From assembly GCF_004005815.1 (NCBI RefSeq), contig NZ_SACK01000013.1:25498-89497 (forward strand): a DNA stretch of 64,000 nucleotides, read 5' to 3'. The stretch's first letter is position 1; each line of letters starts with the position of its first letter. A program made the translations under genes and the position numbers. This DNA is from Mucilaginibacter limnophilus. GTDB taxonomy: Bacteria; Bacteroidota; Bacteroidia; Sphingobacteriales; Sphingobacteriaceae. The notes beneath the pieces are model-generated. The model did no database searches. It had not been told where the DNA came from and worked only from the letters and a program-made list of their open reading frames with translations. Shown in pieces: positions 1 to 7,917 of the stretch.

Positions 1-11
1 CATTTCGGCGG

Positions 12-19
12 CAAAGATA
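12..19 (-). promoter_or_regulatory. Promoter -7 box of a gene leaving the window
   Basis: On the minus strand this reads TATCTTTG, a perfect match to the Bacteroidota -7 box TAnnTTTG. It is followed eight bases later by an ATG (positions 3-1) whose gene lies outside the window. This suggests a gene divergent from the SGNH hydrolase region with a very short leader. Only the start codon is visible, so nothing can be said about the product. Confidence 0.5.
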
Positions 20-102
20 CGGATTTTGAGGCGAACTGCAGACGGGAACGTGCTGGTAGATAGTGATGGATATGAATGGTATATAATCAGAAAGTTATAA
101 AA

Positions 103-135
103 CCGTAGCGATGGGTTTCAAACCCATCGCTACGG
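103..135. repeat. Perfect 16-bp palindrome downstream of hydrolase
   Basis: CCGTAGCGATGGGTTT (103-118) is followed by one base and then its exact reverse complement (120-135). There is no T tract on either side, so it is not a classical intrinsic terminator, although it sits just past the stop of the SGNH hydrolase at 148. The shape and sequence resemble dispersed intergenic palindromes of Sphingobacteriaceae. It may end or stabilise the transcript. Confidence 0.6.
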
Positions 136-147
136 GTATTGATAATC

Positions 148-903
148 TTACTCGCCAACAGCTTTTAGCCACGCGTGGCTCATCAGGCTGGTGCCTGCAA
201 TGCTTGGGTGTACGCCATCGGTAGTCCAGTAACTGCCCGGTGCAACTGCAAGCGCCTTTTCAAAAACCGTTTGGTAGGGGATAAATATGGCTCCGTGTTC
301 GGTTGCTGCCTCACGAGCTGCGTGCCTGTAGCCGTCAAATGCCGGGTACCATTTATCGGTAACCGCCTTTACGCCCTTTATACCAAATGGTTCGCCAATA
401 ACCAGTTTAACGCCTGGTAGCTGGCTTTGTGTAGTGTCAAGCAGCTTTTTCAGGTCGGCTTTATACACATCAAGCGTGCCTTTGTAGCCAAAATCAAGGG
501 TATGCCAAAAATCGTTTACGCCTATCATAATGCTTACTACGTTTGGCTTAAGGTCGATACAGTCGCGGTCCCAGCGCTCAAGCAACTGGTAAACCTTGTG
601 TCCGCTGATGCCTTTGTTGTAGATGGTCAGATTTTTATCGGCATGGGTGTTCAACAGCTGCGCTGACGTCAGCAACACATAGCCATGGCCCAGGCCCGGT
701 ATGGTATTGAACTCATGCTTGCCCCAGTCGCGACCTGAATCGGTTATCGAATCGCCCTGAAAAAGCACGATATCATTTTTATTGAAGCCTACTTTTTTAG
801 GTTTTGGTTCAGTGGCAAATGCTGAGTTAACAATTGATGGAATACTGATTGCAGCAGTACCAGCTGCCGTAGTTTTAATAAAATTGCGACGGTTAAAGCT
901 CAT
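148..903 (-). CDS. Secreted SGNH/GDSL hydrolase with Tat-type leader
   Basis: This is a 251-residue esterase-type enzyme of the SGNH hydrolase family, which removes acyl or acetyl groups from sugars or lipids. The N terminus has a twin-arginine leader (RRNFIK at residues 5-10, then an Ala-rich stretch ending near residue 30), so export folded through Tat is likely. The family blocks are all present: GDS at 50-52 with nucleophile Ser52, GVND at 128-131, and DGVH at 229-232 supplying the Asp/His pair. Length fits the family. The gene is monocistronic in this window and ends in a palindrome. The substrate cannot be read from sequence; acetyl-xylan or rhamnogalacturonan acetylesterase-like roles are common for such Bacteroidota proteins, but that is inference. 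Confidence 0.88.
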   Translation of the reverse strand: MSFNRRNFIKTTAAGTAAISIPSIVNSAFATEPKPKKVGFNKNDIVLFQGDSITDSGRDWGKHEFNTIPGLGHGYVLLTSAQLLNTHADKNLTIYNKGISGHKVYQLLERWDRDCIDLKPNVVSIMIGVNDFWHTLDFGYKGTLDVYKADLKKLLDTTQSQLPGVKLVIGEPFGIKGVKAVTDKWYPAFDGYRHAAREAATEHGAIFIPYQTVFEKALAVAPGSYWTTDGVHPSIAGTSLMSHAWLKAVGE

Positions 904-1024
904 TTTGTTTAATTATTGGTGTGTTCACTGCCGACTAAAATAGAACATTTTCTGAGGTTTCATCTCATTAAGTTTCCGGTGCGGCTACGAACCACGAACC
1001 ATTAACTATCAGCATAAAAAATAA

Positions 1025-1032
1025 TACCTTTG
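1025..1032 (+). promoter_or_regulatory. pyrD promoter -7 box
   Basis: TACCTTTG matches TAnnTTTG exactly and lies four bases before the pyrD ATG at 1037. Transcription would therefore begin at or just inside the start codon, implying a leaderless or nearly leaderless mRNA. No clear -33 TTG is seen; the nearest candidate is a TTAAC near 1002. Confidence 0.5.
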
Positions 1033-1036
1033 CGGC

Positions 1037-2074
1037 ATGTATAGCCTGCTAAAACCACTGCTGTTTCAGTTCGACCCGGAAAAGGTGCATTATTTTGTTA
1101 CCCGCAACTTAAAACGCTTTAATAAACTGTGGCTCGGCCGAAGCATCATCCGCGGTGTATGGAATGTGCATGGTGCCCGGCTTGAAAGAGAAGTGTTCGG
1201 ACTAAAATTTCCGAACCCCGTTGGGTTGGCAGCTGGTTTTGATAAAAACGGCGAAGTGATAGGCGAGATGGCAAACCTTGGTTTCGGCTTTATAGAAGTG
1301 GGTACGGTTACACCGCTGCCGCAACAGGGCAACGAAAAGCCGCGTATGTTTCGCCTTCCGGCTGATGAAGCGCTGATCAACCGCATGGGTTTTAATAACC
1401 TTGGTGTTGATGTGGTAGCCGCGCGCATTGCTGCTTACCGTAAAAATCAACCTGAAAATCAAAAGGGAATCATTATTGGGGGTAACATCGGCAAAAACAA
1501 AGTAACTCCTAATGAAGACGCCGTAAGCGATTACATTAAATGTTTTGATAAGCTGTTTGATGTCGTCGACTATTTTGTGGTGAATGTAAGCTCGCCAAAT
1601 ACTCCCGGCCTGCGTGCATTGCAGGAAAAAGAGCCACTGATGCACATCCTGAATACTTTACAACAGCGCAACAGGAAGAACGACATCAGCAGGCCTATAC
1701 TTTTAAAAATTGCTCCGGATTTGACAGATGAGCAGCTTGATGATATTGTTGAAATAGTAACTGAAACCAAAATAGCCGGCGTTATTGCTACCAATACTAC
1801 CATCAGCCGTGAAGGATTAACATCTGCACATAAAGGTGAAACAGGCGGATTAAGCGGCAGGCCGTTAACCAAACGTTCAACGGAAGTGATCACCTATCTT
1901 CATAAAAAGTCAAACGGCACATTTCCTATTATAGGGGTAGGCGGTATACATTCTGCTGAAGATGCAATAGAGAAGCTTAACGCAGGCGCGGCGTTAGTGC
2001 AGCTTTATACCGGCTTTATTTACGAAGGGCCGGGATTGATAGGACGGATAAATAAGAAGGTACTGTCGCTATAA
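1037..2074 (+). CDS. pyrD: Dihydroorotate dehydrogenase (quinone), class 2
   Basis: Oxidises dihydroorotate to orotate in pyrimidine synthesis, passing electrons through FMN to membrane quinone. The 345-residue length and the N-terminal helical extension (about residues 1-45, with MYSLLKPLLF) mark the membrane-associated class 2 enzyme. The FMN-barrel signatures are clear: GLAAGFDKNGE at 63-73, FIEVGTVTP at 85-93, and the NVSSPNTPGLR segment at 183-193 carrying the catalytic serine. The C-terminal phosphate-binding part (GVGGIHSAEDA, then AGAALVQLYTG) is complete. The gene stands alone: its upstream neighbour is divergent and its downstream neighbour convergent, separated by a repeat and a terminator. 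Confidence 0.97.
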   Translation: MYSLLKPLLFQFDPEKVHYFVTRNLKRFNKLWLGRSIIRGVWNVHGARLEREVFGLKFPNPVGLAAGFDKNGEVIGEMANLGFGFIEVGTVTPLPQQGNEKPRMFRLPADEALINRMGFNNLGVDVVAARIAAYRKNQPENQKGIIIGGNIGKNKVTPNEDAVSDYIKCFDKLFDVVDYFVVNVSSPNTPGLRALQEKEPLMHILNTLQQRNRKNDISRPILLKIAPDLTDEQLDDIVEIVTETKIAGVIATNTTISREGLTSAHKGETGGLSGRPLTKRSTEVITYLHKKSNGTFPIIGVGGIHSAEDAIEKLNAGAALVQLYTGFIYEGPGLIGRINKKVLSL

Positions 2075-2081
2075 AAGCGAT

Positions 2082-2193
2082 GTCATTTCGAGCCGGGGCA
2101 GGAATGTGGATTGTGCGAAAGAGAAATCCTCTAAAAGCAGTCGGTGCCGAGACTCCATATTTTAGAAGATTTCTCACTGCCGTTCGAAATGAC
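2082..2193. repeat. REP-like imperfect palindrome after pyrD
   Basis: Two nested inverted pairs define a dispersed-repeat-like element. The outer arms are GTCATTTCGA (2082) against TTCGAAATGAC (2183-2193). The inner arms are GAGAAATCCTCTAAAA (2121-2136) against TTTTAGAAGATTTCTC, ending near 2175, with one mismatch. I recognise the GTCATTTCGA / GAGAAATCTTCT pattern as a common intergenic repeat of Bacteroidota genomes. It follows the pyrD stop directly and may form the 3' end of that mRNA. Confidence 0.6.
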
Positions 2194-2230
2194 AACAGTC
2201 AAGTAATCGTCTGTAAATAATCCTAAACAA

Positions 2231-2261
2231 AAAATCCCGTCAGCTCCGCTAACAGGATTTT
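2231..2261 (-). terminator. Intrinsic terminator of the small basic protein gene
   Basis: A 14-bp stem (2231-2244 with 2248-2261, two G-U pairs) closes a three-base loop. On the minus strand the stem is followed by a T run (complement of the A run at 2229-2234). It lies 24 bases downstream of the stop of the 57-residue gene at 2285. Confidence 0.75.
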
Positions 2262-2284
2262 ATAAACAAATTTTTTTATAAAAT

Positions 2285-2458
2285 TTATTTTGCAGACAGG
2301 CTGGCTAAAACTTCATTGTTTTTAGCAAGCTGGCTGGTTTTTGATTCTTTCGAACGGCTTCCCGGCTGAAGGTTAGTAGCCAGTTTTAGGAACTGAACTT
2401 CCAGGCGCGAGAAAGTTTTATTTCTTCTGTCTTTTCTTTTTAAACGAGTAACACCCAT
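2285..2458 (-). CDS. Small basic protein of 57 residues, unknown function
   Basis: This gene is short but looks real. It encodes 57 residues starting MGVTRLKRKDRRNK and ending LASLSAK, with a strongly basic first 15 residues followed by a polar, helix-prone remainder. Its stop is followed by a clean intrinsic terminator, and it sits immediately downstream of tRNA-Cys on the same strand, so it may be co-transcribed with the tRNA. The basic composition suggests RNA or ribosome association, reminiscent of small ribosomal-type proteins, but I do not recognise a named family. There are no membrane segments and no signal peptide. Confidence 0.65.
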   Translation of the reverse strand: MGVTRLKRKDRRNKTFSRLEVQFLKLATNLQPGSRSKESKTSQLAKNNEVLASLSAK

Positions 2459-2492
2459 GACGCTTTATTTTTTTATAATACTGTTAATCCTG

Positions 2493-2563
2493 AGGTCGGA
2501 AGCGGATTCGAACCGCTGTAAAAGGTTTTGCAGACCTCTGCCTAGCCACTCGGCCATCCGACC
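2493..2563 (-). tRNA. tRNA-Cys (GCA)
   Basis: The minus strand folds as a cloverleaf. The acceptor is GGTCGGA/TCCGACC with discriminator U, the anticodon stem GAGGT/ACCTT (one G-U pair) encloses loop CTGCAAA, giving anticodon GCA, and the T arm carries GGTTCGAATCC. The CCA end is not encoded. U73 and the GCA anticodon are tRNA-Cys identity elements. Its promoter lies at 2580-2605. Confidence 0.95.
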
Positions 2564-2579
2564 CTTATTTAAAGGATTG

Positions 2580-2605
2580 CAAAAATAGTAATTATTTTTT
2601 TGCAA
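2580..2605 (-). promoter_or_regulatory. tRNA-Cys promoter
   Basis: On the minus strand a TTG (2605-2603) precedes TATTTTTG (2587-2580), an exact TAnnTTTG box, with a 15-base spacer, slightly short. The expected start is about ten bases before the tRNA 5' end. Confidence 0.5.
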
Positions 2606-2613
2606 CACCAACT

Positions 2614-3363
2614 TTATTTCAAGGTATTTCTTGTTACTTCTGAACAAAATATAGCGGCGGCTATTGCCACGTTCAATGATTCGGCGCCGCCGGCCCTCGG
2701 TATGGTAATGGCGCGGCTTACCAGCTTTTCAATTACAGGGCGTATTCCGTTGCCCTCGTTGCCCATAACTATCAGCCCTTCGTCGCCGAAATTGGTTGTA
2801 TAAATATTATTCCCGTTAAGTAAAGCGCCGTAAACAGGCAAGCCCGTGCTGCGTAGTAAAGCTTCAAGGTTAGTATAATGTACTTTTATTCGTGATAACG
2901 AACCCATAGTGGCTTGCACTACTTTAGGATTATAAACGTCAACAGTGTCTTCTGAACAGATAATGTTGCGGATGCCAAACCAGTCGGCCGTGCGGATAAT
3001 AGTGCCCAGGTTGCCCGGGTCCTGCACGCCGTCAAGCACAAGCGTAAAACTTTTACGCAATGTTTCGGTTTTTAAGGCAGGCCAATCGGGTATTTTTACA
3101 AGGGCTATGGCATCCTGTGGAGTTTTTAAGCTGCTTATCTTCTCCAGGTCGTTAAGCGAAATTTGCTGAAAGTTTATTTTTCGGGATAAATTCAGCAATT
3201 TTGGATCGGAAGTGTACGTTTGATAAACAGTGTCGACCTGGTAGGCCGAATCAGCAAATTCATAGATGGATTTACGCCCCTCAACCAGGAAAAAACCATG
3301 TTCGGTACGAAACTTTTTATGTTGTAAGGATTTTAATAAATTGATTTGAGACTTTGAAAGCAT
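2614..3363 (-). CDS. TrmH/SpoU-family RNA 2'-O-methyltransferase
   Basis: A 249-residue SPOUT methyltransferase that would 2'-O-methylate a ribose in rRNA or tRNA using S-adenosylmethionine. Residues 1-95 form the substrate-binding domain (FLVEGRKSIYEF near 25-36). Residues 105-249 are the knotted catalytic domain with motif 1 (DPGNLGTIIRTADW at 115-128, containing the conserved Asn and Arg), motif 2 (VMGNEGNG at 199-206) and motif 3 (ESLNVAIAAA at 228-237). The target RNA cannot be assigned. Its start codon lies inside the first codons of the oppositely oriented tamL, overlapping by ten bases, so the two promoters must lie within each other's coding region. Confidence 0.92.
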   Translation of the reverse strand: MLSKSQINLLKSLQHKKFRTEHGFFLVEGRKSIYEFADSAYQVDTVYQTYTSDPKLLNLSRKINFQQISLNDLEKISSLKTPQDAIALVKIPDWPALKTETLRKSFTLVLDGVQDPGNLGTIIRTADWFGIRNIICSEDTVDVYNPKVVQATMGSLSRIKVHYTNLEALLRSTGLPVYGALLNGNNIYTTNFGDEGLIVMGNEGNGIRPVIEKLVSRAITIPRAGGAESLNVAIAAAIFCSEVTRNTLK

Positions 3364-5723
3364 ACCAGAAACCTGCTGTTTATCGCCTTACAATATTAAG
3401 TATTCTTTTGCTGATAATAGCCCAGGGGTGCAGTCTTACCCGCAAGCTTAAAGATGATCAGGCGCTTGTGCGCAAAATTACCATAAAAGGTGTTGACAAA
3501 GAGTTTGAAGATCTTGCCTTAAACTACATTGATAAAGAACAGCGCCCCAATAACTGGCTGAACCTGCAGTTTTACTACATGTTCAGCAAGAATGGTAAAA
3601 AGGATATTGGTGAACCGCCTTCTATCTTGGATAGTAACCTTGTAGAATACTCACGTGTACAAATTGAAAAGTTTCTGAGAAACAAAGGTTACCTGAAAGC
3701 CCGTGTTGCCGACAGTATTCACCTAAAAAAGAAGAAAGCCGAACTTATTTTTACCGCTACAGAAGGGCCTTTATTCAGGGTACGAAATTATACGGACAGT
3801 ATTGCCGACGGACGTGTTCGTTCGCTTTATCAAAATTATAAACCCATAGCGCATGTTAAGCCTGGCAGCAGGTTTGATACCGATAGCCTTGCGTTTGACA
3901 GGGATGAACTGTATTCAGTAATGAAACGTAATGGGTATTATGATTTTTACCGCCAGTATATCAATTATAATTACGATTCTACGTTTAATAAAAGTGTGGT
4001 TGACCTTACAATCATTATCGATAACCCGGAAGGTAAAGCAGCGCACCCGGTTTATAAAATAAATAATACACTTATTACCATAGCGCGCAGCAGCGGCCGT
4101 ACTACCGAACCAAGCGCCTTAACAGGTAAAAGTTATCCCAAGCCTGATACCATTCAGGTAGATTCGCAGTTCAGGTTTGTTGATTACTCGGGCAGGTTTA
4201 AGCCACGTACCGTAACTGATTACATCTTCCAGAAAAAAGGGGAAATTTATAATATTGACAGGCAGATATTAACAACAACCAGGCTATCTGAGCTTAACGT
4301 TTTCAGGAACGTACCCAACCCAACGTACACCAAACTTGCCGACAGCACAAACCGCCTCAATACCAAGATCGATATTATTCCACTTAAACGCATGAGCGAC
4401 AGGATAGAAGGGGAGTTCCTGTTTAACGGAGGGCGGTATGGTTATAATATTGGTAACACGTTTACCAACCGTAACATGTTTAAGCAGGCTGCCATTTTGC
4501 AGATCAAGTTTAACTGGAGCGTTTTGTTTGATAACGGCCGTAACTCGGGTGTGCGTGGAAGCATAGAGAACCAAGACTTTAAAATAGGCGCAACACTTAG
4601 CTATCCGCGGCTTATTGTACCGTTTAACGTACCAACGCTTGGCAAGTATGGTGTGCCACATACCACTTTTTCAACCAACTACCAGTTGTTTTATCAGAAA
4701 GGATTAGTTAAACGCGAGAGCTTTATTAATTCTATTACCTACGACTTTTTTGAAACGCCCGACAAGCGGCACAGTATAACGCCTTTATTTTTACAATATA
4801 CCCGCGGTTCGGTTGACAGTACAGCGTATGATATCCTGTTAAGCCAAAACAGGTTCTCCTATATCTTCCTGATAAACCGGACCAATTTTATGCTGGGTAG
4901 TCAATATACGTATCAGCTTAATGCAAATAAGCTGAATATGTTGACCGATTTTATGTACTTCAGGGGAAGTCTGGAGGTAGCTCCGTTCAGCAACATATTT
5001 AACACAGGTAATAAGCGTAGCAATGATGAGTTGTTTAACAGAAACTACTCAAACTATGTACGTACTGACATTGATTTAAGGCTGTACAAAACTTTCCAGA
5101 ATGAGCGTCAGTTTATTTTCAGGATAAATCCCGGTATAGGCATACCGTTTGGTAAGGAAGCGGAGCTTTTATTCGAAAAGAACTTCTATGCAGGTGGTAC
5201 TAACGATATAAGGGCGTGGTTGCCGCGTACGCTTGGCCCGGGTAATTTTAACCGTGCATCGTATGGTGTAGGCGGCGCTGCTGATACTTTAAGGTCGTTA
5301 TTAAGGTACATTGATCAGTACGGCGAGATCAAATTCACCGGGAATATTGAATACCGCTATAAACTGGCTGATAACTTTTTTGGTTCGAAGCTAAAAGGCG
5401 CCGTATTTGCTGATTTTGGTAACATCTGGGTAATAAATGATGATGTTGATGAAAGCCGCGAATTTCGCTTCAATAAACTATGGGATTCAATGGCCATTGG
5501 TATAGGCACCGGCCTGCGGTTTGACCTTACTTTCTTTGTATTTAGGTTTGATATGGCATTCAAGTTTAAAGATCCGCAGTTTAGTGGGTCAAACCAGTAT
5601 GTACTGCTTAAGCATCCCGACGAAATATTCAAAACCGGCGACTTCAAGCGAGCTTACCGGGCAACCAACAGTGAGGGTTATAGCTTTATGCAGTTGAACT
5701 TTGGTGTAGGCTTGCCGTTTTAA
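3354..5723 (+). CDS. TamL-type BamA-superfamily outer-membrane lipoprotein
   Basis: A 789-residue Omp85-family protein. A lipoprotein signal peptide (residues 1-26, LLLIIAQGC lipobox) is followed by POTRA-like repeats (about 35-340, VRKITIKG, VRNYTDSI, LNVFRNVP) and a C-terminal 16-stranded barrel ending in FGVGLPF. In Bacteroidota such lipidated Omp85 proteins are known as TamL and act with TamB in envelope assembly. The start has to be TTG at 3354: an in-frame TGA lies at 3342-3344, and the next candidate falls inside the signal peptide. It overlaps the TrmH start head-to-head and is closed by a terminator at 5741. Confidence 0.88.
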   Translation: MKAYQKPAVYRLTILSILLLIIAQGCSLTRKLKDDQALVRKITIKGVDKEFEDLALNYIDKEQRPNNWLNLQFYYMFSKNGKKDIGEPPSILDSNLVEYSRVQIEKFLRNKGYLKARVADSIHLKKKKAELIFTATEGPLFRVRNYTDSIADGRVRSLYQNYKPIAHVKPGSRFDTDSLAFDRDELYSVMKRNGYYDFYRQYINYNYDSTFNKSVVDLTIIIDNPEGKAAHPVYKINNTLITIARSSGRTTEPSALTGKSYPKPDTIQVDSQFRFVDYSGRFKPRTVTDYIFQKKGEIYNIDRQILTTTRLSELNVFRNVPNPTYTKLADSTNRLNTKIDIIPLKRMSDRIEGEFLFNGGRYGYNIGNTFTNRNMFKQAAILQIKFNWSVLFDNGRNSGVRGSIENQDFKIGATLSYPRLIVPFNVPTLGKYGVPHTTFSTNYQLFYQKGLVKRESFINSITYDFFETPDKRHSITPLFLQYTRGSVDSTAYDILLSQNRFSYIFLINRTNFMLGSQYTYQLNANKLNMLTDFMYFRGSLEVAPFSNIFNTGNKRSNDELFNRNYSNYVRTDIDLRLYKTFQNERQFIFRINPGIGIPFGKEAELLFEKNFYAGGTNDIRAWLPRTLGPGNFNRASYGVGGAADTLRSLLRYIDQYGEIKFTGNIEYRYKLADNFFGSKLKGAVFADFGNIWVINDDVDESREFRFNKLWDSMAIGIGTGLRFDLTFFVFRFDMAFKFKDPQFSGSNQYVLLKHPDEIFKTGDFKRAYRATNSEGYSFMQLNFGVGLPF

Positions 5724-5740
5724 AAAGTGTGATGCATTAC

Positions 5741-5764
5741 AAAAGCCCCGTTAAGGGGCTTTTT
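5741..5764. terminator. Bidirectional intrinsic terminator
   Basis: AAAAGCCCC-GTTAA-GGGGCTTTT forms a nine-base-pair stem with T runs on both strands. It sits between the convergent ends of tamL (5723) and the 160-residue gene (5768) and probably serves both. Confidence 0.85.
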
Positions 5765-5767
5765 GCT

Positions 5768-6250
5768 TTACTTCTTTTTTCGCATCGAGGTAATCACCGC
5801 CGCGGTAACAAACCCGGCGATAAATACTTTTCTTAGCAGCCTTGCCTTGTCATATTTCAGGCTTGCCTTAAAGCCTTTTTCGACAAAGATGTTCGGAAAA
5901 TGCCCTTTTTTGATATCGTCAATCAGGCCTTCCACTACATTAATACGGTCGGCCAGTATTAAAGGCAGCCAGTGGCGGTAGCGATCTTCGCTGTGCTGAA
6001 ATGCATACCTGCGGATAACGCCGCTTAGGCCTGATGGCGGTACCGATGTACCAAAAACCGCCGGCAGTATAGGCCGCTCGTTTGATTTTAAAATCTCTAC
6101 AGTAACCGGCTGCGGCGCCGAGCGTTCGTAATTTATACGGTTATGATCATCCCCGGTGTAGTTTTTCATCGGGTATGTTGGTTCGTTTTCCGGATCGGCG
6201 TCCATGCCCCAGCCCGGGATCGATTTATAATCAAAAATTTCCTGTTCCAT
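5768..6250 (-). CDS. Unknown protein with C-terminal membrane anchor
   Basis: The likely start is the ATG at 6250 (MEQEIFDYKSIPGWGMD), giving 160 residues. A longer reading from 6346 would run into the upstream dehydrogenase. The N-terminal half is hydrophilic and Pro/Asp rich (GWGMDADPENEPTYPMK). The C terminus has a single hydrophobic helix (VFIAGFVTAAVITS) ending in Arg-Lys-Lys-Lys, typical of a tail anchor facing the cytoplasm. It starts four bases after the alcohol dehydrogenase stop, so the two are almost certainly one operon and may work on the same substrate. I do not recognise the family. Confidence 0.7.
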   Translation of the reverse strand: MEQEIFDYKSIPGWGMDADPENEPTYPMKNYTGDDHNRINYERSAPQPVTVEILKSNERPILPAVFGTSVPPSGLSGVIRRYAFQHSEDRYRHWLPLILADRINVVEGLIDDIKKGHFPNIFVEKGFKASLKYDKARLLRKVFIAGFVTAAVITSMRKKK

Positions 6251-6254
6251 ATCT

Positions 6255-7409
6255 TTAAGCTTTTGCTGATGGTGGTATAAGTACTGTTTTAATACAATTG
6301 TCAAGTTTCGACGAGAAGATGTTATACGCGTCGGATATCTCTTCAAGCGGAATACGATGTGTTATCAGTTCGCTTGGTTTTAACCTGCCCGATTGTACGT
6401 GATCAATCAATCGCGGCAGCAAACGCTTAACCGATGCCTGGTTGGCACGCAGTGTAATGCCCTTGTTCAATACGTTGCCTATGGGGATAAGGTTAAATGG
6501 AGGCCCATATACACCAACTATTGATACTATACCACCTTTTTTAACCGAGTTTATGGCCCATTGCAAGGCTGTGCCGGCGCCTGCCTGCAGCAGCGCTACA
6601 CGCCCGCTAAAGGTTTGCAACGTATTGCCTTCAGCTTCGCATCCTACGCAATCGATACAAACATCAGCGCCGTACCAGTCGGTAGTTTTTTTCAGGAATA
6701 CAACCGGATCTTCAAGTGATTTAAAATTATACACTTCACATTTAGCGTAGTTTTTTGCGAACTCAAGGCGGTAATCAATATGATCGATCACTATCACCCT
6801 TGAAGGCCCGAAGAACCAGGCGCAACGTGCCGCCATAATACCTATCGGCCCTGCTCCAAAAATCACCACGGTATCGCCTTCTTTTATGCCACCCATTTCG
6901 GCGGCCTGGTAACCTGTCGGTACAACGTCGGTAAGCAAAACAGCATCGTCAGGGTCCATATCCGGCGGAATAACCGTTGGACCAACATCGGCATATGGAA
7001 CACGCACATATTCTGCCTGGCCGCCATCAAAACCTCCCGCGGTATGTGAATAGCCAAAAATGCCGCCTACGGCTGTAGCCATAGGGTTTGATTCGTGACA
7101 GTTGCCGTAAAGTCCCTGCTTACAAAAGTTACATTTGCCGCAGGCTATATTAAAAGGTACCAGCACGTGGTCACCAACTTTCAGGTTCTGCACCATTGGA
7201 CCAATCTCTTCAACAACACCTGTAAATTCATGGCCAAAGGTTGAGCCTACACGCGTGTCAGGAACCATGCCATGATACAGGTGAAGGTCTGACCCGCAGA
7301 TGCATGTACGCGTTACGCGCACAATCGCGTCCTCAGGATGAAGTATTTTCGGCATCGGCCTTTGTTCGGCCCTTATCCTGTAGGGGCCCCGGTAGTTCAT
7401 TGCTAACAT
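6255..7409 (-). CDS. Zinc-dependent alcohol dehydrogenase, formaldehyde-dehydrogenase-like
   Basis: A medium-chain dehydrogenase of about 384 residues. The probable start is ATG 7409 (MLAMNYRGPYRIR) or 7400; an upstream extension is not homologous-looking. It has the catalytic zinc ligand regions CGSDLHLYHG and GHEFTGVVEEIG, the four-cysteine structural zinc loop CGKCNFCKQGLYGNC, and a Rossmann nucleotide motif GAGPIG. The long C-terminal insertion and overall arrangement resemble glutathione-independent formaldehyde dehydrogenase and threonine dehydrogenase-like proteins, so it probably oxidises an alcohol or aldehyde with NAD. It is followed four bases later by a small tail-anchored protein and preceded by a membrane protein gene on the same strand. 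Confidence 0.88.
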   Translation of the reverse strand: MLAMNYRGPYRIRAEQRPMPKILHPEDAIVRVTRTCICGSDLHLYHGMVPDTRVGSTFGHEFTGVVEEIGPMVQNLKVGDHVLVPFNIACGKCNFCKQGLYGNCHESNPMATAVGGIFGYSHTAGGFDGGQAEYVRVPYADVGPTVIPPDMDPDDAVLLTDVVPTGYQAAEMGGIKEGDTVVIFGAGPIGIMAARCAWFFGPSRVIVIDHIDYRLEFAKNYAKCEVYNFKSLEDPVVFLKKTTDWYGADVCIDCVGCEAEGNTLQTFSGRVALLQAGAGTALQWAINSVKKGGIVSIVGVYGPPFNLIPIGNVLNKGITLRANQASVKRLLPRLIDHVQSGRLKPSELITHRIPLEEISDAYNIFSSKLDNCIKTVLIPPSAKA

Positions 7410-7431
7410 AGAAGATGTATTTAGTTTATGG

Positions 7432-7812
7432 TTAAATAAAAAGAACTTCGTTTTCGTATTTATCCCTGCGCCAGTTAGTAAGCAGGACATTGGCAGCTGC
7501 CAGCGTTACAAACGCGGCATGAAACCATAGCGATTTTTTCTGCTTGCGGATGCCTTTCCATGCGGTTAGCAGAGCCAGCCCGGCTACATTCAAAATGTCA
7601 ATTTTATGGTGCTGATGGTAGGGTATCAACCTTTTTACGGCTACCGGATGATCGGACAGCGCGTTGTAAGTAGCCAGGTTTAAACTAAGCAGGTTATAAA
7701 AGGCAGTAGTTTTCTTTTTAAAGTGCAACAGGTGCGGCGCAGCCAGGATGACAGCGCAAAACAGATAGTCGTTTATGCCGTGCTGCTTTGGAGAAAATAA
7801 TTTGTATTCCAT
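7432..7812 (-). CDS. Small multi-pass membrane protein, unknown
   Basis: 126 residues starting MEYKLFSPKQHGINDYLF. Three or four hydrophobic segments are visible (DYLFCAVILAAPHLL, LNVAGLALLTAW, FHAAFVTLAAANVLL). The N-terminal HGINDY element resembles a motif seen in small inner-membrane proteins of the SPW-repeat type, but the match is too weak to assign. It lies about 20 bases upstream of the alcohol dehydrogenase start on the same strand and may be the first gene of that operon. Confidence 0.65.
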   Translation of the reverse strand: MEYKLFSPKQHGINDYLFCAVILAAPHLLHFKKKTTAFYNLLSLNLATYNALSDHPVAVKRLIPYHQHHKIDILNVAGLALLTAWKGIRKQKKSLWFHAAFVTLAAANVLLTNWRRDKYENEVLFI

Positions 7813-7917
7813 ATGGTTTTTAACAAACCCTACGGAAACGATGTTTGAAATATTTTTAACTAAAATTTAAAGACGTGCAGAAAAGCGTAACTGCTAATTT
7901 GTTTTTAGTATAGTTAG

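Noticed and set aside
2465..2647. 60-codon minus-strand ORF over the tRNA-Cys
   Set aside because: It runs through the tRNA-Cys gene and its promoter; the reading is a by-product of the tRNA sequence.
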